Assembly (NCBI RefSeq): GCF_000349205.1
Contig: NZ_APHR01000045.1
Location: forward strand, 1 to 45,810
Direction of reading: 5' to 3'
DNA: 45,810 bases
Origin: Methylophaga lonarensis MPL
GTDB taxonomy: Bacteria > Pseudomonadota > Gammaproteobacteria > Nitrosococcales > Methylophagaceae
Shown here: positions 22,691-31,259 of the stretch, one piece after another
How positions within the stretch are numbered: position 1 is the stretch's first letter
How the letters are laid out: every line of letters begins with the position of its first letter
Notes under the pieces: generated by a model
What the model was told of the DNA's origin: nothing
Database searches by the model: none
Seen by the model: the letters and a program-made list of their open reading frames with translations, nothing else
Translations under genes and position numbers: made by a program

Positions 22691-23004
22691 CCTGTGTTTA
22701 AGTCGTTACGCTTCCAGTTGGTGTCAACAGGATGCGGGCAATGACCTGTTGTACTTTTCCGAACTGATTCAAGTCATGGAGAGCATGACAGACCTTTAGG
22801 CCATTTTTTTGATCGGCAATCATGCTACTCACAATGGTTCTGGATGAGTAGATGAGCCTGGCCTGATGTGAACCCCTAAAGGCCTGTTTGGAAAATATTC
22901 AAGACATCATGCCGCTTGAACAGTTGTCATCATTGGTCTAAATTCCAAACTTGGGAGACCGAATAATCGTGCCCTGGCTTTTTAGCTCTGTGCAGCATTA
23001 GTTA
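22691..23004. other. Gene-free gap with an open minus-strand remnant
   Basis: No recognised gene. On the minus strand a frame stays open from 22898 to a TAA at 22698 (66 codons), with an internal ATG at 22823 but no ribosome site. It reads MIADQKNGLKVCHALHDLNQ and then 21 more residues. It may be the 3' remnant of a lost gene or chance. Nothing else of note was seen. Confidence 0.3.
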
Positions 23005-24129
23005 GTGGGGGGGCCATTGACAGCATCAGAACTTACTCAAATGCTTGAGTCGCATGAACCGACAGGGCAAAGCGATGCTGAGTCACAGCCTGTCGATTAT
23101 CGTAGCTGGTATTTTAATCGGCGAATTCCGCAGATACGCTACGTTCTTGCCTTAACAATCCTGCTTTATTGTCTGTTTGCTGCCATTGATTTGTTTTACG
23201 CAGACGGCGATATCCGCACCCAAGCGGTTTTATTGCACGGCGTGGTGTTACCGGTTGTTCTGCTGGTCATGCTGGGCATGACGCTGAACAAAAAGGTTCA
23301 CCGAGCTTTTCGGCCATTGCTGATGTTTTTCCCAGTATTGGCCGTCAGCGTGAATCTGTATCTTTATCTCGATCCAGAATTATTCATCCTTTATAAAACA
23401 GAGCTGTATTTCATCATTATCTGGACATTTGCGTTGTCCGGACTATTGCTCAAAGATGCCTTGTTTTCTGGGTTGATTTCGATCTTGCTGATCTTGGCGG
23501 CCTCCTTGCTGCAGGATTTAGCGCCTATCTCGCAGACGCTGCATTACCTTGCGATTAGCACCGCCTTTACTTTTGGGCTAATCACCGCCTATTTGACTGA
23601 GCGGCTGGGTGAACAAATTTACATTCAGCACAGCACACTCAAACGCGCTGCAACCACGGATAACCTGACCTCACTATGGAATCGATACAAAATCGAAAGC
23701 CTGCTCGACACTGAATTAGCCAGAGCGGAACGTTATCAAACAGCACTTTCTGTGATCATGATTGATATCGATCATTTCAAACGGGTCAATGATGAATATG
23801 GCCATCTGACCGGCGATCAACTGCTCCGGGATTTTGCTGCATTACTACTTGAGAGCTTTCGTTCGGTGGATCACATCGGCCGTTTTGGTGGTGAGGAGTT
23901 TCTGATCGTCATGCCTTCTACTGATCTGAACAGCGCCTATCTGGCAGCCAATAACTGCATGAAGTCTATCAACGCCGCCTCGCTAATTCCCCGTGTTGCT
24001 GTCACAGCCAGTTTTGGCGTAACCGCTTATCATCATGGAGAAACTAAATACCGATTGTTACAGCGAGTCGATGAAACGCTGTACACCTCTAAACGCAACG
24101 GTCGAAACCAGATCACCATTGGTGAGTGA
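23005..24129 (+). CDS. Membrane-bound diguanylate cyclase (GGDEF)
   Basis: It makes cyclic di-GMP from two GTP. About six TM helices fill residues 40-210 without a recognised sensor family. A GGDEF domain follows (about 215-374), with the DNLTSLWNR entry motif, IDIDHFKRVNDEYGHLTGDQ for Mg/GTP, and an intact GGEEF signature. RSVD lies exactly five residues before GGEEF, which matches the RxxD inhibitory site for product feedback. The start is unsure: GTG at 23005, TTG at 23017 after a G-run, or ATG at 23041. It sits upstream of an EAL-domain gene, so the pair may make and break the same messenger. Confidence 0.9.
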   Translation: MGGPLTASELTQMLESHEPTGQSDAESQPVDYRSWYFNRRIPQIRYVLALTILLYCLFAAIDLFYADGDIRTQAVLLHGVVLPVVLLVMLGMTLNKKVHRAFRPLLMFFPVLAVSVNLYLYLDPELFILYKTELYFIIIWTFALSGLLLKDALFSGLISILLILAASLLQDLAPISQTLHYLAISTAFTFGLITAYLTERLGEQIYIQHSTLKRAATTDNLTSLWNRYKIESLLDTELARAERYQTALSVIMIDIDHFKRVNDEYGHLTGDQLLRDFAALLLESFRSVDHIGRFGGEEFLIVMPSTDLNSAYLAANNCMKSINAASLIPRVAVTASFGVTAYHHGETKYRLLQRVDETLYTSKRNGRNQITIGE

Positions 24130-24311
24130 TCAAAACAAATGAAAAACAATGACCATGAATTATCTCAACGCTCATCATTCATACAGCTTTTGAACCGTAT
24201 CACAGGAAATATATTGCTTTTGCTTTACCCTGCGCGTTTAAATTAACCGGTGCAGAACAAATCACACAGTCGCTGTGTTGGCTGTGCTGAAAAAATCAAA
24301 GGAGATGAGGC

Positions 24312-26387
24312 TTGAGGCAGAGATCGCTGTTATGGATGATAGCCGCACGTAACGGTTTTGTTGCATTGCTGCCGCTGACCTTCCTGCGAGTTATTGCTGA
24401 ACTCATCTTGAATTTACCCTTCACTGGTTATCAGCAGCTGATGAATCAGTGGTTTGGTGATCAATGGCGTGAACCGTTAAGACAGTTTCTGGATGGTTCA
24501 TTTGCCTTATTTGGCTTGCTACTGTCTGTCATTATTGCCACACAACTGATTGCTCGATTACCCACAACACGAAATCAGGAGTATGCACCACCATTGATGA
24601 CGGCTGTTGGCGCGATGGTTCACTACTTAATCTTTGTCATCACTCTACCGGGTATTTCTCTTTTTGAGTTCACTGCCTCAAATCTGGCAGTTGGCATCAT
24701 CACTGGCCTTGTCACCGCTGAATTTATCAACTGGGCGATGAAACAACGCTGGCTGAATCTGATCCGCTTATCCGTCGATAGCGACAATACCTTTTATCAG
24801 GCAATGCGCCTGACACCAGCGATTATGCTCAGTGGTGTACTGTTTTTTATTGCAGCACTGCTATTGGGGTCCCTGCCCCAATGTACCGACATTCCCCAAA
24901 GTTTTGTTGCATGGGCTGAGGCATCAGACGGAAGCATCTGGATACTCGGAAGTGCAATGGTCTTGCTGAATCAGCTGTTATGGTTCATCGGCATTCACGG
25001 TGGCGTGATGATTCAAGGCGCCTTTCAGGGTGTTGAGTTTGTAGCTGCGGATGTCGCTGGTTTGAATAACGGCCAAACGCTCAGAATGATATTCAACAGC
25101 TTTGTACTGCTTGGTGGTTCTGGCTCAACGCTTGGCCTGTTGATTGCGATTTTTATTGTGACCCGGCAAGGCATGCAGAACAAAATCGCAAAAATCTCTA
25201 TTTTGCCCTCTATTTTCAATATCAACGACATCCTGCTATATGGTTTGCCATTGGTACTCAACCCACGTTATCTGATTCCCTTTGTGCTTGTGCCCTGCCT
25301 GTTGCTGCTGATTACACTGACAGCATTTCAAACAGGTCTGATCAACCTGCAAGCGACAACGGCTATCAGCTGGACTACTCCGCCCTTGATTTCCGGCTGG
25401 TTATTGACCGAGTCCTGGCGTGGGGTCGCACTGCAAATTGTGTTAATTATTCTGAGCACGCTGTGCTATCTACCCTTTGTCAAACGGGCTCAACAGGCAC
25501 TTGATCGCCAAACTATTTCTGAGTTCAAAGAAGTCACAGACATCATTGTCAACGGGGGTAATACCCGAGAAAAGCTCGTCACCCGCAGGGACAAGACAGG
25601 CATGTTGGCGCGTGGTCTTGCCGTTGATATGCATGATGCAATCAAACGTAACGCGCTGACGCTGGTTTATCAGCCTAAACACAATTTCCAAGGAGATATT
25701 GTGGGTGTAGAAGCGCTGCTGCGCTGGACCCATCCCCGATACGGCATGATCTCGCCAATTGTGGCCATTGCGGTGGCTGAAGACAGTGACTTGATTTATC
25801 ACCTTGGTCGCTGGGTCATTCAACAAGCCTGTGCCTGTAAAGCGCGATGGAATGAAGCCGGTTATCAAAATATTACCGTTGCTGTAAATGTCTCCCCAAT
25901 TCAGCTGATGGATGAAAAATTACCTTTTTATCTGAAAAAATATACTGAGCAATACGGTATTTCTGCCCAAGAAATTGAACTGGAGATCACCGAGTCTACT
26001 GAGATCCCTGATACCGAGTTGACCAACAAGATCCTCGGCGAGATCATGGCAACCGGCGTTCAATTGTCCATGGACGACTTTGGTATGGGTTATTCATCCC
26101 TGCTTTATCTGCGTCGTTTCCAAGTGGCAGCAATCAAAATTGATGGCTCAATTACCCGTGATGTACTCAGCAATGTCACCAATGCAGATATTGTCAGGAC
26201 CATCTGTTCGCTTGGACAAGCTCAGAATGTGCATGTCATTGCTGAATACGTTGAAACCAAAGAACAACGCGATGCGCTGGCAGCCATGGGCTGTGATTAT
26301 TTTCAGGGCTATTTTCACAGTCCACCCTTGTCAGAGTGTGAATGTGTTGCCTATCTGCAGCAGCATTACAACACGGCAAATCGCTGA
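24312..26387 (+). CDS. PTS EIIC (cellobiose/lactose-like) fused to an EAL c-di-GMP phosphodiesterase
   Basis: 691 residues. Residues about 1-395 are a polytopic region like the EIIC sugar-channel of lactose/cellobiose PTS permeases (WFIGIHGGVMIQGAF, LGGSGSTLGLLIAIF, INDILLYGLPLVLNP). Residues about 440-685 are an EAL domain with its key residues: EALLRW (Glu467), VNVSPIQL, ELEITES, MDDFGMGYSSL, IKIDGS, AEYVET and YFQGY. It is thus probably an active phosphodiesterase controlled by a sugar-channel-like sensor. No EIIA or EIIB is present in the protein or nearby, so phosphorylating transport is unlikely. The TTG start is supported by GGAG seven bases upstream. Confidence 0.88.
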   Translation: MRQRSLLWMIAARNGFVALLPLTFLRVIAELILNLPFTGYQQLMNQWFGDQWREPLRQFLDGSFALFGLLLSVIIATQLIARLPTTRNQEYAPPLMTAVGAMVHYLIFVITLPGISLFEFTASNLAVGIITGLVTAEFINWAMKQRWLNLIRLSVDSDNTFYQAMRLTPAIMLSGVLFFIAALLLGSLPQCTDIPQSFVAWAEASDGSIWILGSAMVLLNQLLWFIGIHGGVMIQGAFQGVEFVAADVAGLNNGQTLRMIFNSFVLLGGSGSTLGLLIAIFIVTRQGMQNKIAKISILPSIFNINDILLYGLPLVLNPRYLIPFVLVPCLLLLITLTAFQTGLINLQATTAISWTTPPLISGWLLTESWRGVALQIVLIILSTLCYLPFVKRAQQALDRQTISEFKEVTDIIVNGGNTREKLVTRRDKTGMLARGLAVDMHDAIKRNALTLVYQPKHNFQGDIVGVEALLRWTHPRYGMISPIVAIAVAEDSDLIYHLGRWVIQQACACKARWNEAGYQNITVAVNVSPIQLMDEKLPFYLKKYTEQYGISAQEIELEITESTEIPDTELTNKILGEIMATGVQLSMDDFGMGYSSLLYLRRFQVAAIKIDGSITRDVLSNVTNADIVRTICSLGQAQNVHVIAEYVETKEQRDALAAMGCDYFQGYFHSPPLSECECVAYLQQHYNTANR

Positions 26388-26423
26388 TTAAAAATAGACG
26401 CATTACAGATACCGCTATGGCGT

Positions 26424-26443
26424 GTTAATGTCGCATCGTTAAC
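26424..26443. promoter_or_regulatory. Candidate operator upstream of nnrS
   Basis: GTTAATGTCGCATCGTTAAC carries perfect 5-bp inverted ends (GTTAA/TTAAC) around a 10-bp centre, 21 bp before the nnrS ATG. It does not match FNR or NsrR boxes. The regulator is unknown. Confidence 0.3.
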
Positions 26444-26464
26444 CTGACGATGGGGACAAACGAC

Positions 26465-27652
26465 ATGCCAAACACTCCGGCCATTTCAAACGCCCTGTTT
26501 GCACTCGCATTCAGGCCTTTTTTTCTATTAGCAGCTTTATTTAGTGTCATTTTAATGCTGCTCTGGGGGCTGGCATTATCTGGCTGGGATGGTTTTACGC
26601 CCTATGGCGGCATTCAGTTCTGGCATGGTCATGAAATGCTGTTTGGCTTTGTCGGGGCTGTGTTGGTTGGCTTTTTGTTAACTGCCGTTCAAAACTGGAC
26701 CGGCTTACCCGCTGTGAATGGCAAGCCGCTGATGGCACTTGTACTGTTATGGCTAAGTGGCAGATTTCTGATGGCGGTACCTGTCGTCCCTGACATCGTC
26801 ATTATTTTTGTTGATTTACTGTTTTTCCCGGCCGCAGCAATCTTCCTGTTTATCCCATTGCTGGTTCGTAGTCAGGCCCGCAACTACTTTGCCGTGTTGG
26901 TATTGTTTCTGCTGATGTTCTGCAACGGTATCAGCCACTATTCTGTACTGAATAATCAACTGCAATTACAGCAACAAGCCTTGTTCAGTACGACCTTACT
27001 AATCACGGTTATGATGGCCATTATCGGTGGCCGAATTATTCCGATGTTTACTGCAAACACCACGGGAATAACTGCAAAAGACCGTCAGGTTTGGCCAGAC
27101 AGAATTGCGCTCGGCGCGCTGTGGCTGCTGTTATTTATGTCCTTGCTGATGTTTTCAATGCCTGTACCGGCAATCTTGTTGAGCATAATGGCATTTCTTT
27201 CTGCAATCATGCTGGCGTGGCGCTCTAGCCGCTGGCACTTCAGTCAAACCCTGTCACATCCCCTGCTTTGGTCATTACATCTTGGATATCTATGGATTGT
27301 CATTGGCTTGTTGTTATATGCCGCCAGTCAGGCGGGCTTTGCCATACCTGAAACCATCGCCCTGCACAGCCTGACCGCAGGTGCGATGGGCATGCTGATT
27401 ATCAGCATGATGTCACGGGTTTCACTGGGGCATACCGGTCGTCCCATTGTCTCAAGCCGCCTCATCACGCTCAGTTTTTATCTGGTAATGGCGGCCGCAA
27501 TAGTCAGAGTTTTTGGTGTCTGGCTGTTGCCTGCTCACAGCAGCATTTGGCTGATGCTGAGTGTACTATTTTGGTGCATCGCGTTTATGATGTTTCTGAT
27601 CAGATTTTTGCAGGTGTTGACTCAGCCGCGTGCCGACGGCAAACCCGGCTGA
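26465..27652 (+). CDS. nnrS: NnrS family membrane protein
   Basis: 395 residues with about 12 hydrophobic segments, the NnrS family plan. The N-terminus ALFALAFRPFFLLAALFSV and the motif WHGHEMLFGFVGAVLVGFLLTAVQNWTG are family hallmarks. The His residues there, GGRIIPMF, HSLTAGAMG and SRVSLGHTGRP suggest haem/copper binding. NnrS protects against nitric oxide or related iron-complex stress. The ATG at 26465 was chosen for GGGGA eight bases upstream, although an ATG five codons earlier is in frame. No NO reductase or denitrification gene is near. metY follows after 30 nt and may be co-transcribed. Confidence 0.92.
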   Translation: MPNTPAISNALFALAFRPFFLLAALFSVILMLLWGLALSGWDGFTPYGGIQFWHGHEMLFGFVGAVLVGFLLTAVQNWTGLPAVNGKPLMALVLLWLSGRFLMAVPVVPDIVIIFVDLLFFPAAAIFLFIPLLVRSQARNYFAVLVLFLLMFCNGISHYSVLNNQLQLQQQALFSTTLLITVMMAIIGGRIIPMFTANTTGITAKDRQVWPDRIALGALWLLLFMSLLMFSMPVPAILLSIMAFLSAIMLAWRSSRWHFSQTLSHPLLWSLHLGYLWIVIGLLLYAASQAGFAIPETIALHSLTAGAMGMLIISMMSRVSLGHTGRPIVSSRLITLSFYLVMAAAIVRVFGVWLLPAHSSIWLMLSVLFWCIAFMMFLIRFLQVLTQPRADGKPG

Positions 27653-27682
27653 TATTTTTACGACTAATACAAAGGAGCAGTC

Positions 27683-28951
27683 ATGAAGCTCGAAACAACA
27701 GCGATTCACGGTGGATTTGCAGGCGATCCTGAAACTCACGCCGTTGCAGTGCCCATCTACCAAACCACCAGTTACTACTTTGATGACACCCAGCATGGTG
27801 CCGACCTGTTTGACCTTAAAGTCAAAGGCAACATTTACTCACGCATCATGAACCCAACCAATGCGGTGCTGGAACAACGTGTTGCAGAGCTTGAAGGCGG
27901 TGTCGGCGCACTGGCCATGGCCTCGGGCATGGCGGCTATCACAGCCACTATTCAGACACTAGCGCGTGCAGGCGACAATATTGTCTCGGTCAGCCAGCTT
28001 TATGGCGGCAGCTATAACTTTTTTGCCCATACCCTGCCCCAGCAAGGCATTGATGTTCGCATGGCGCCCGGTGAAGATCCGACGGCACTGGAAGCCTTGA
28101 TTGATGACAACACCAAGCTGCTGTTTTGCGAGTCCATTGGTAATCCGGCTGGCAATATTGTTGATCTGAAAAAGCTCTCGGACATTGCCCATCAATACGG
28201 CATTCCGCTGGTTGTTGATAACACCGTTGCCACCCCGGTGTTGTGCCGTCCTTTTGAATTTGGTGCTGACATTGTGGTGCACTCGCTTACCAAGTACATG
28301 GGCGGCCATGGCACAACCGTTGGCGGAATTATCGTTGATTCCGGCACCTTCCCCTGGAAGGACAATCCACGCTTCCCTCAGTTCAACGAACCGGATCCAA
28401 GCTATCACGGCGTTGTCTATGCTGAAGCACTGGGGCCTGAAGCCTTTATTGGTCGCGCTCGGGTAGTTCCTCTTCGTAATATGGGCGCAGCCCTCAGTCC
28501 ATTTAACGCTTTTTTGATTTTGCAGGGGATTGAAACATTGTCACTCCGTATGGAACGTCATTGCGACAATGCCCAGCAGGTGGCTGAATATCTGACAGGA
28601 CATGACAAAATCAACTGGGTTAAATATGCCGGACTGCCCGATAATCCCTATCACGCACTGGCCAAGCAATACATGAAAGGTAAACCCTCGGCCATTCTCA
28701 GCTTCGGCATAAAGGGCGGTGCTCAGGCAGGAGCCCGGTTTATCGATGCCCTGCAAATGTTCAAACGGCTGGTTAATATCGGCGACGCCAAATCACTGGC
28801 CTGTCATCCAGCCACCACCACCCATCGGCAACTTAATGAAGCCGAGTTAGAAAAAGCTGGTGTATCCGCAGATATGGTCAGACTGTCAATCGGCATTGAA
28901 CATATTGACGACATCCTGGCGGATATCCAGCAGGCTTTGGATAAAGCCTGA
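27683..28951 (+). CDS. metY: O-acetylhomoserine sulfhydrylase MetY (PLP)
   Basis: A PLP enzyme that makes homocysteine from O-acetylhomoserine and sulfide for methionine synthesis. The 422 residues match the MetY class. The PLP lysine is Lys204 in HSLTKYMGGHGT. YSRIMNPTNAVLE and GMAAI mark the substrate and phosphate sites, and SLACHPATTTHRQL is the C-terminal family motif. The long insertion near 220-250 (FPWKDNPRFPQF) is typical of MetY rather than MetB/MetC. The start has AAGGAG. An OAS-linked role is possible, since the two activities cannot be told apart by sequence. Confidence 0.92.
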   Translation: MKLETTAIHGGFAGDPETHAVAVPIYQTTSYYFDDTQHGADLFDLKVKGNIYSRIMNPTNAVLEQRVAELEGGVGALAMASGMAAITATIQTLARAGDNIVSVSQLYGGSYNFFAHTLPQQGIDVRMAPGEDPTALEALIDDNTKLLFCESIGNPAGNIVDLKKLSDIAHQYGIPLVVDNTVATPVLCRPFEFGADIVVHSLTKYMGGHGTTVGGIIVDSGTFPWKDNPRFPQFNEPDPSYHGVVYAEALGPEAFIGRARVVPLRNMGAALSPFNAFLILQGIETLSLRMERHCDNAQQVAEYLTGHDKINWVKYAGLPDNPYHALAKQYMKGKPSAILSFGIKGGAQAGARFIDALQMFKRLVNIGDAKSLACHPATTTHRQLNEAELEKAGVSADMVRLSIGIEHIDDILADIQQALDKA

Positions 28952-28985
28952 TTCACCCTCAGCCAGGTTCAATGTAGCTTCATTT

Positions 28986-29010
28986 AAAGCGCACCACTCC
29001 GGTGCGCTTT
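28986..29010. terminator. metY terminator hairpin and possible NtrC site
   Basis: AAAGCGCACC and GGTGCGCTTT form a perfect 10-bp stem around ACTCC, 35 nt after the metY stop. The core GCACC-N5-GGTGC also matches the NtrC operator (TGCACC-N5-GGTGCA) and is about 129 bp upstream of the predicted sigma-54 start, the usual enhancer distance. A half site TGCACC lies at 29047-29052. The roles may coexist. Confidence 0.7.
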
Positions 29011-29100
29011 GTTGTGAAAATGTCTCAAATTCGTGCCACTTTCTTGTGCACCGCTTGTATCGACATGGCTAAGTAATTGAATTTTATAGCGCTGTAAAGC

Positions 29101-29116
29101 TGGCACCAGATTTGCC
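29101..29116 (+). promoter_or_regulatory. Sigma-54 promoter of the guanidine operon
   Basis: TGGCACCAGATTTGCC matches the RpoN consensus TGGCAC-N5-TTGC. GG (29102-29103) and GC (29114-29115) are separated by exactly 10 bp. The start would be near 29127, about 50 nt before the riboswitch. This implies nitrogen control through NtrC. Confidence 0.8.
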
Positions 29117-29178
29117 TACACCAATAGTGCTACTTCATGTATTCACGGCTTTGCCGTAGTAATAGCAGCAAACAAATA

Positions 29179-29285
29179 GAGCGCTAGGGTTCCGATTTCA
29201 AACACTTGAAATGCTGGTCCGAGAGCACTCAACCTTCACTGAAGGTCACACACGGCGGGACAAAAACCCGGGAGAACTGGCGCAA
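29179..29285 (+). ncRNA. Guanidine-I riboswitch (ykkC RNA)
   Basis: The conserved blocks of the class occur in order: CTAGGGTTCCG (29184-29194), a small stem (TTTCAA/TTGAAA), CTGGTCCGAGAG, a second stem (ACCTTC/GAAGGT), then ACACGGCGGGAC and CCCGGGAGA (29267-29275). GCGC at each end can close P1. The aptamer senses free guanidinium and turns on downstream genes. The expression platform is not clear: no strong T-run hairpin is seen before the first ORF, so translational control of the GAGG site at 29323 is possible. Confidence 0.93.
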
Positions 29286-29332
29286 TGCCTTGAATACTTC
29301 TTTTTACCGTGAAGATATCAGTGAGGTTTAAC

Positions 29333-30373
29333 ATGAAAAAATTCGCAGCCCTGTTACTGGCCCTGGTGGTCTCTAATCCTGCCCTTGCCCGCGACGAGTT
29401 TAAGGTCGCCTGGTCAATTTATGCAGGTTGGATGCCTTGGGGTTTTATGGCCGATGAAGGCATCATCGACAAGTGGGCAGACAAGTACGACATCAAGATC
29501 GAGATTGTACAAATCAACGATTACATCGAATCCATCAACCAATATACCTTTGGTGATTTTGATGCCTGTGTCATGACCAACATGGATGCACTGACTATTC
29601 CGGCGGCCAGTGGCGTTGACTCAACCGCGCTGATTGTAGGCAGCTTTTCCAACGGTAACGACGGCATAGTGCTCAAAGGTGCCGATTCTCTCGACGCTAT
29701 CAAAGGCCAGAATATCAATATGGTCGAGTTGAGTGTCTCGCACTATTTGCTGGCACGCGGACTGGAAACAGTTGGCATGACGGAACGAGACGTGCGGGTG
29801 GTGAATACCTCAGATGCGGATTTGGTCGCCGTTGCCAGTAACCCGAGTGTGACTGCTGTTGCGACCTGGAACCCACTGTTAAACGAAATTCTCAGCCTGC
29901 CAGATACCTACTCGGTGTTTGATTCCTCAATGATTCCCGGCGAAATTATTGATTTACTGGTAGCCAATACCGAAACCATTGAAGCTTATCCGGCATTTGC
30001 CAAAGCCTTGACCGGTGCATGGTACGAAACCATGTCAATGATGGTGGATGGTGCCGCAACGGCAGATACCGCCAGAACGGCTATGGCGACTGCTGCAGGC
30101 ACTGATCTTGAAGGTTATAACGCGCAGCTGGCTGTCACCGAAATGTTTTACAACCCGGCAGATGCGATTGCCTTTATGAGCGGTCCATCATCACTCGAAA
30201 CCATGCAACGCGTGGCTGAATTCTCCTTTGAACATGCCCTACTTGGCGATGGTGCACCGAGCGCTGAGTTTATTGGCATCGAAACACCTGCCGGTGTTTA
30301 TGGCGATCCAAACAACATCAAACTTCGTTTCAATCCAACTTTCACACAAATGGCTGTCGATGGTGAGCTGTAA
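29333..30373 (+). CDS. ABC transporter substrate-binding protein, guanidine-associated (NitT/TauT type)
   Basis: 346 residues with a Sec signal peptide cleaved after NPALA (about residue 19). The periplasmic domain has the NMT1/TauA-like pattern (FKVAWSIYAGWMPWGFMADEG, then VQINDYIESINQYTFGDFDA). The ATG at 29333 with GAGG upstream was preferred to a GTG eight codons earlier. It is the first gene after the guanidine-I riboswitch, so its ligand is probably guanidine or a guanidino compound. A stable hairpin follows before the permease gene. Confidence 0.9.
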   Translation: MKKFAALLLALVVSNPALARDEFKVAWSIYAGWMPWGFMADEGIIDKWADKYDIKIEIVQINDYIESINQYTFGDFDACVMTNMDALTIPAASGVDSTALIVGSFSNGNDGIVLKGADSLDAIKGQNINMVELSVSHYLLARGLETVGMTERDVRVVNTSDADLVAVASNPSVTAVATWNPLLNEILSLPDTYSVFDSSMIPGEIIDLLVANTETIEAYPAFAKALTGAWYETMSMMVDGAATADTARTAMATAAGTDLEGYNAQLAVTEMFYNPADAIAFMSGPSSLETMQRVAEFSFEHALLGDGAPSAEFIGIETPAGVYGDPNNIKLRFNPTFTQMAVDGEL

Positions 30374-30397
30374 CTTGCTCACCCCATAATCCAAACT

Positions 30398-30421
30398 GGC
30401 CGGCGTCTATCGACGTCGGCC
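30398..30421 (+). other. Intercistronic hairpin between binding-protein and permease genes
   Basis: GGCCGGCGTC pairs with GACGTCGGCC (one G-U) around TATC. There is no T-run. It probably stabilises the upstream message and keeps binding protein in excess over permease, like the malE-malF hairpins. Confidence 0.65.
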
Positions 30422-30437
30422 CAAACATGGAACAGTT

Positions 30438-31259
30438 ATGAAACGAATTCTTAATTTACAGGCAAAAAGGCCACTGGCGGCCTTGCTTGGATTGCTGCCA
30501 ATCGTGTTGCTGATTGTGGTGTACAGCGTTGCATCAGACATGCGACTCAAAGCCAATCCCAGTGACAAGCTGCTGCCCTCATTCACTCAGATGTCTGACA
30601 GTATGCAGCGAATGGCACTACAGCCTAATCAACGCACTGGGGAATATCTGTTTTGGGTGGATACCGCAGCCAGTCTCAAACGGCTTGCTTATGGTGTGTT
30701 GATTGCCGCAGCACTTGGTTTGTTCATCGGTGTGCTGACAGGTTCAATTCCATTGCTCGGTACTACTTTCAGTCCTTTATTAACCATAATCTCGCTGATT
30801 CCGCCACTGGCGATATTGCCGATTTTGTTTATTGTTATCGGGCTGGGTGAGCTTTCCAAGGTGGCCCTGATTGTGTTGGGGATTACCCCGTTTATCGCCC
30901 GTGATATTCAGCGGCGTACCCATGAAATTCCCAGTGAACAACTGGTCAAGGCCCAGACACTTGGTGCCAACACCTCACAGGTCATCATTCGGGTCATTTT
31001 GCCTCAGTTAATGCCTAAACTGATTGACGCTGTCCGGCTGTCGCTGGGCGCTGGCTGGTTATTCCTGATTGCCTCCGAAGCCATTGCCTCCACCGAAGGT
31101 CTGGGTTATCGAATCTTTCTGGTTCGTCGTTATATGTCGATGGACGTGATTATTCCCTATGTCATTTGGATCACGCTGTTGGCTTTTTTGATCGATTGGT
31201 TGCTGGCCAAATTCAATCAAAAACTGTTTCCCTGGCATAAATCAGGAGATCAACGATGA
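30438..31259 (+). CDS. ABC transporter permease, guanidine-associated
   Basis: 273 residues of the BPD-transport inner-membrane family with about six TM helices. TM1 is at about 12-32. A periplasmic stretch follows, then the core begins with SLKRLAYGVLIAAALGLFIGVLTG. The EAA-loop region for ATPase contact is KAQTLGANTSQVIIRVILPQ. The stop overlaps the ATPase start by four bases (ATGA), so the two are translated together. It belongs to the NitT/TauT (nitrate/taurine-like) group. Confidence 0.93.
   Translation: MKRILNLQAKRPLAALLGLLPIVLLIVVYSVASDMRLKANPSDKLLPSFTQMSDSMQRMALQPNQRTGEYLFWVDTAASLKRLAYGVLIAAALGLFIGVLTGSIPLLGTTFSPLLTIISLIPPLAILPILFIVIGLGELSKVALIVLGITPFIARDIQRRTHEIPSEQLVKAQTLGANTSQVIIRVILPQLMPKLIDAVRLSLGAGWLFLIASEAIASTEGLGYRIFLVRRYMSMDVIIPYVIWITLLAFLIDWLLAKFNQKLFPWHKSGDQR

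Noticed and set aside
24139-24246. Possible 35-residue peptide between the GGDEF and EIIC-EAL genes
   Set aside because: It has a hydrophobic stretch but no ribosome site and no other support.
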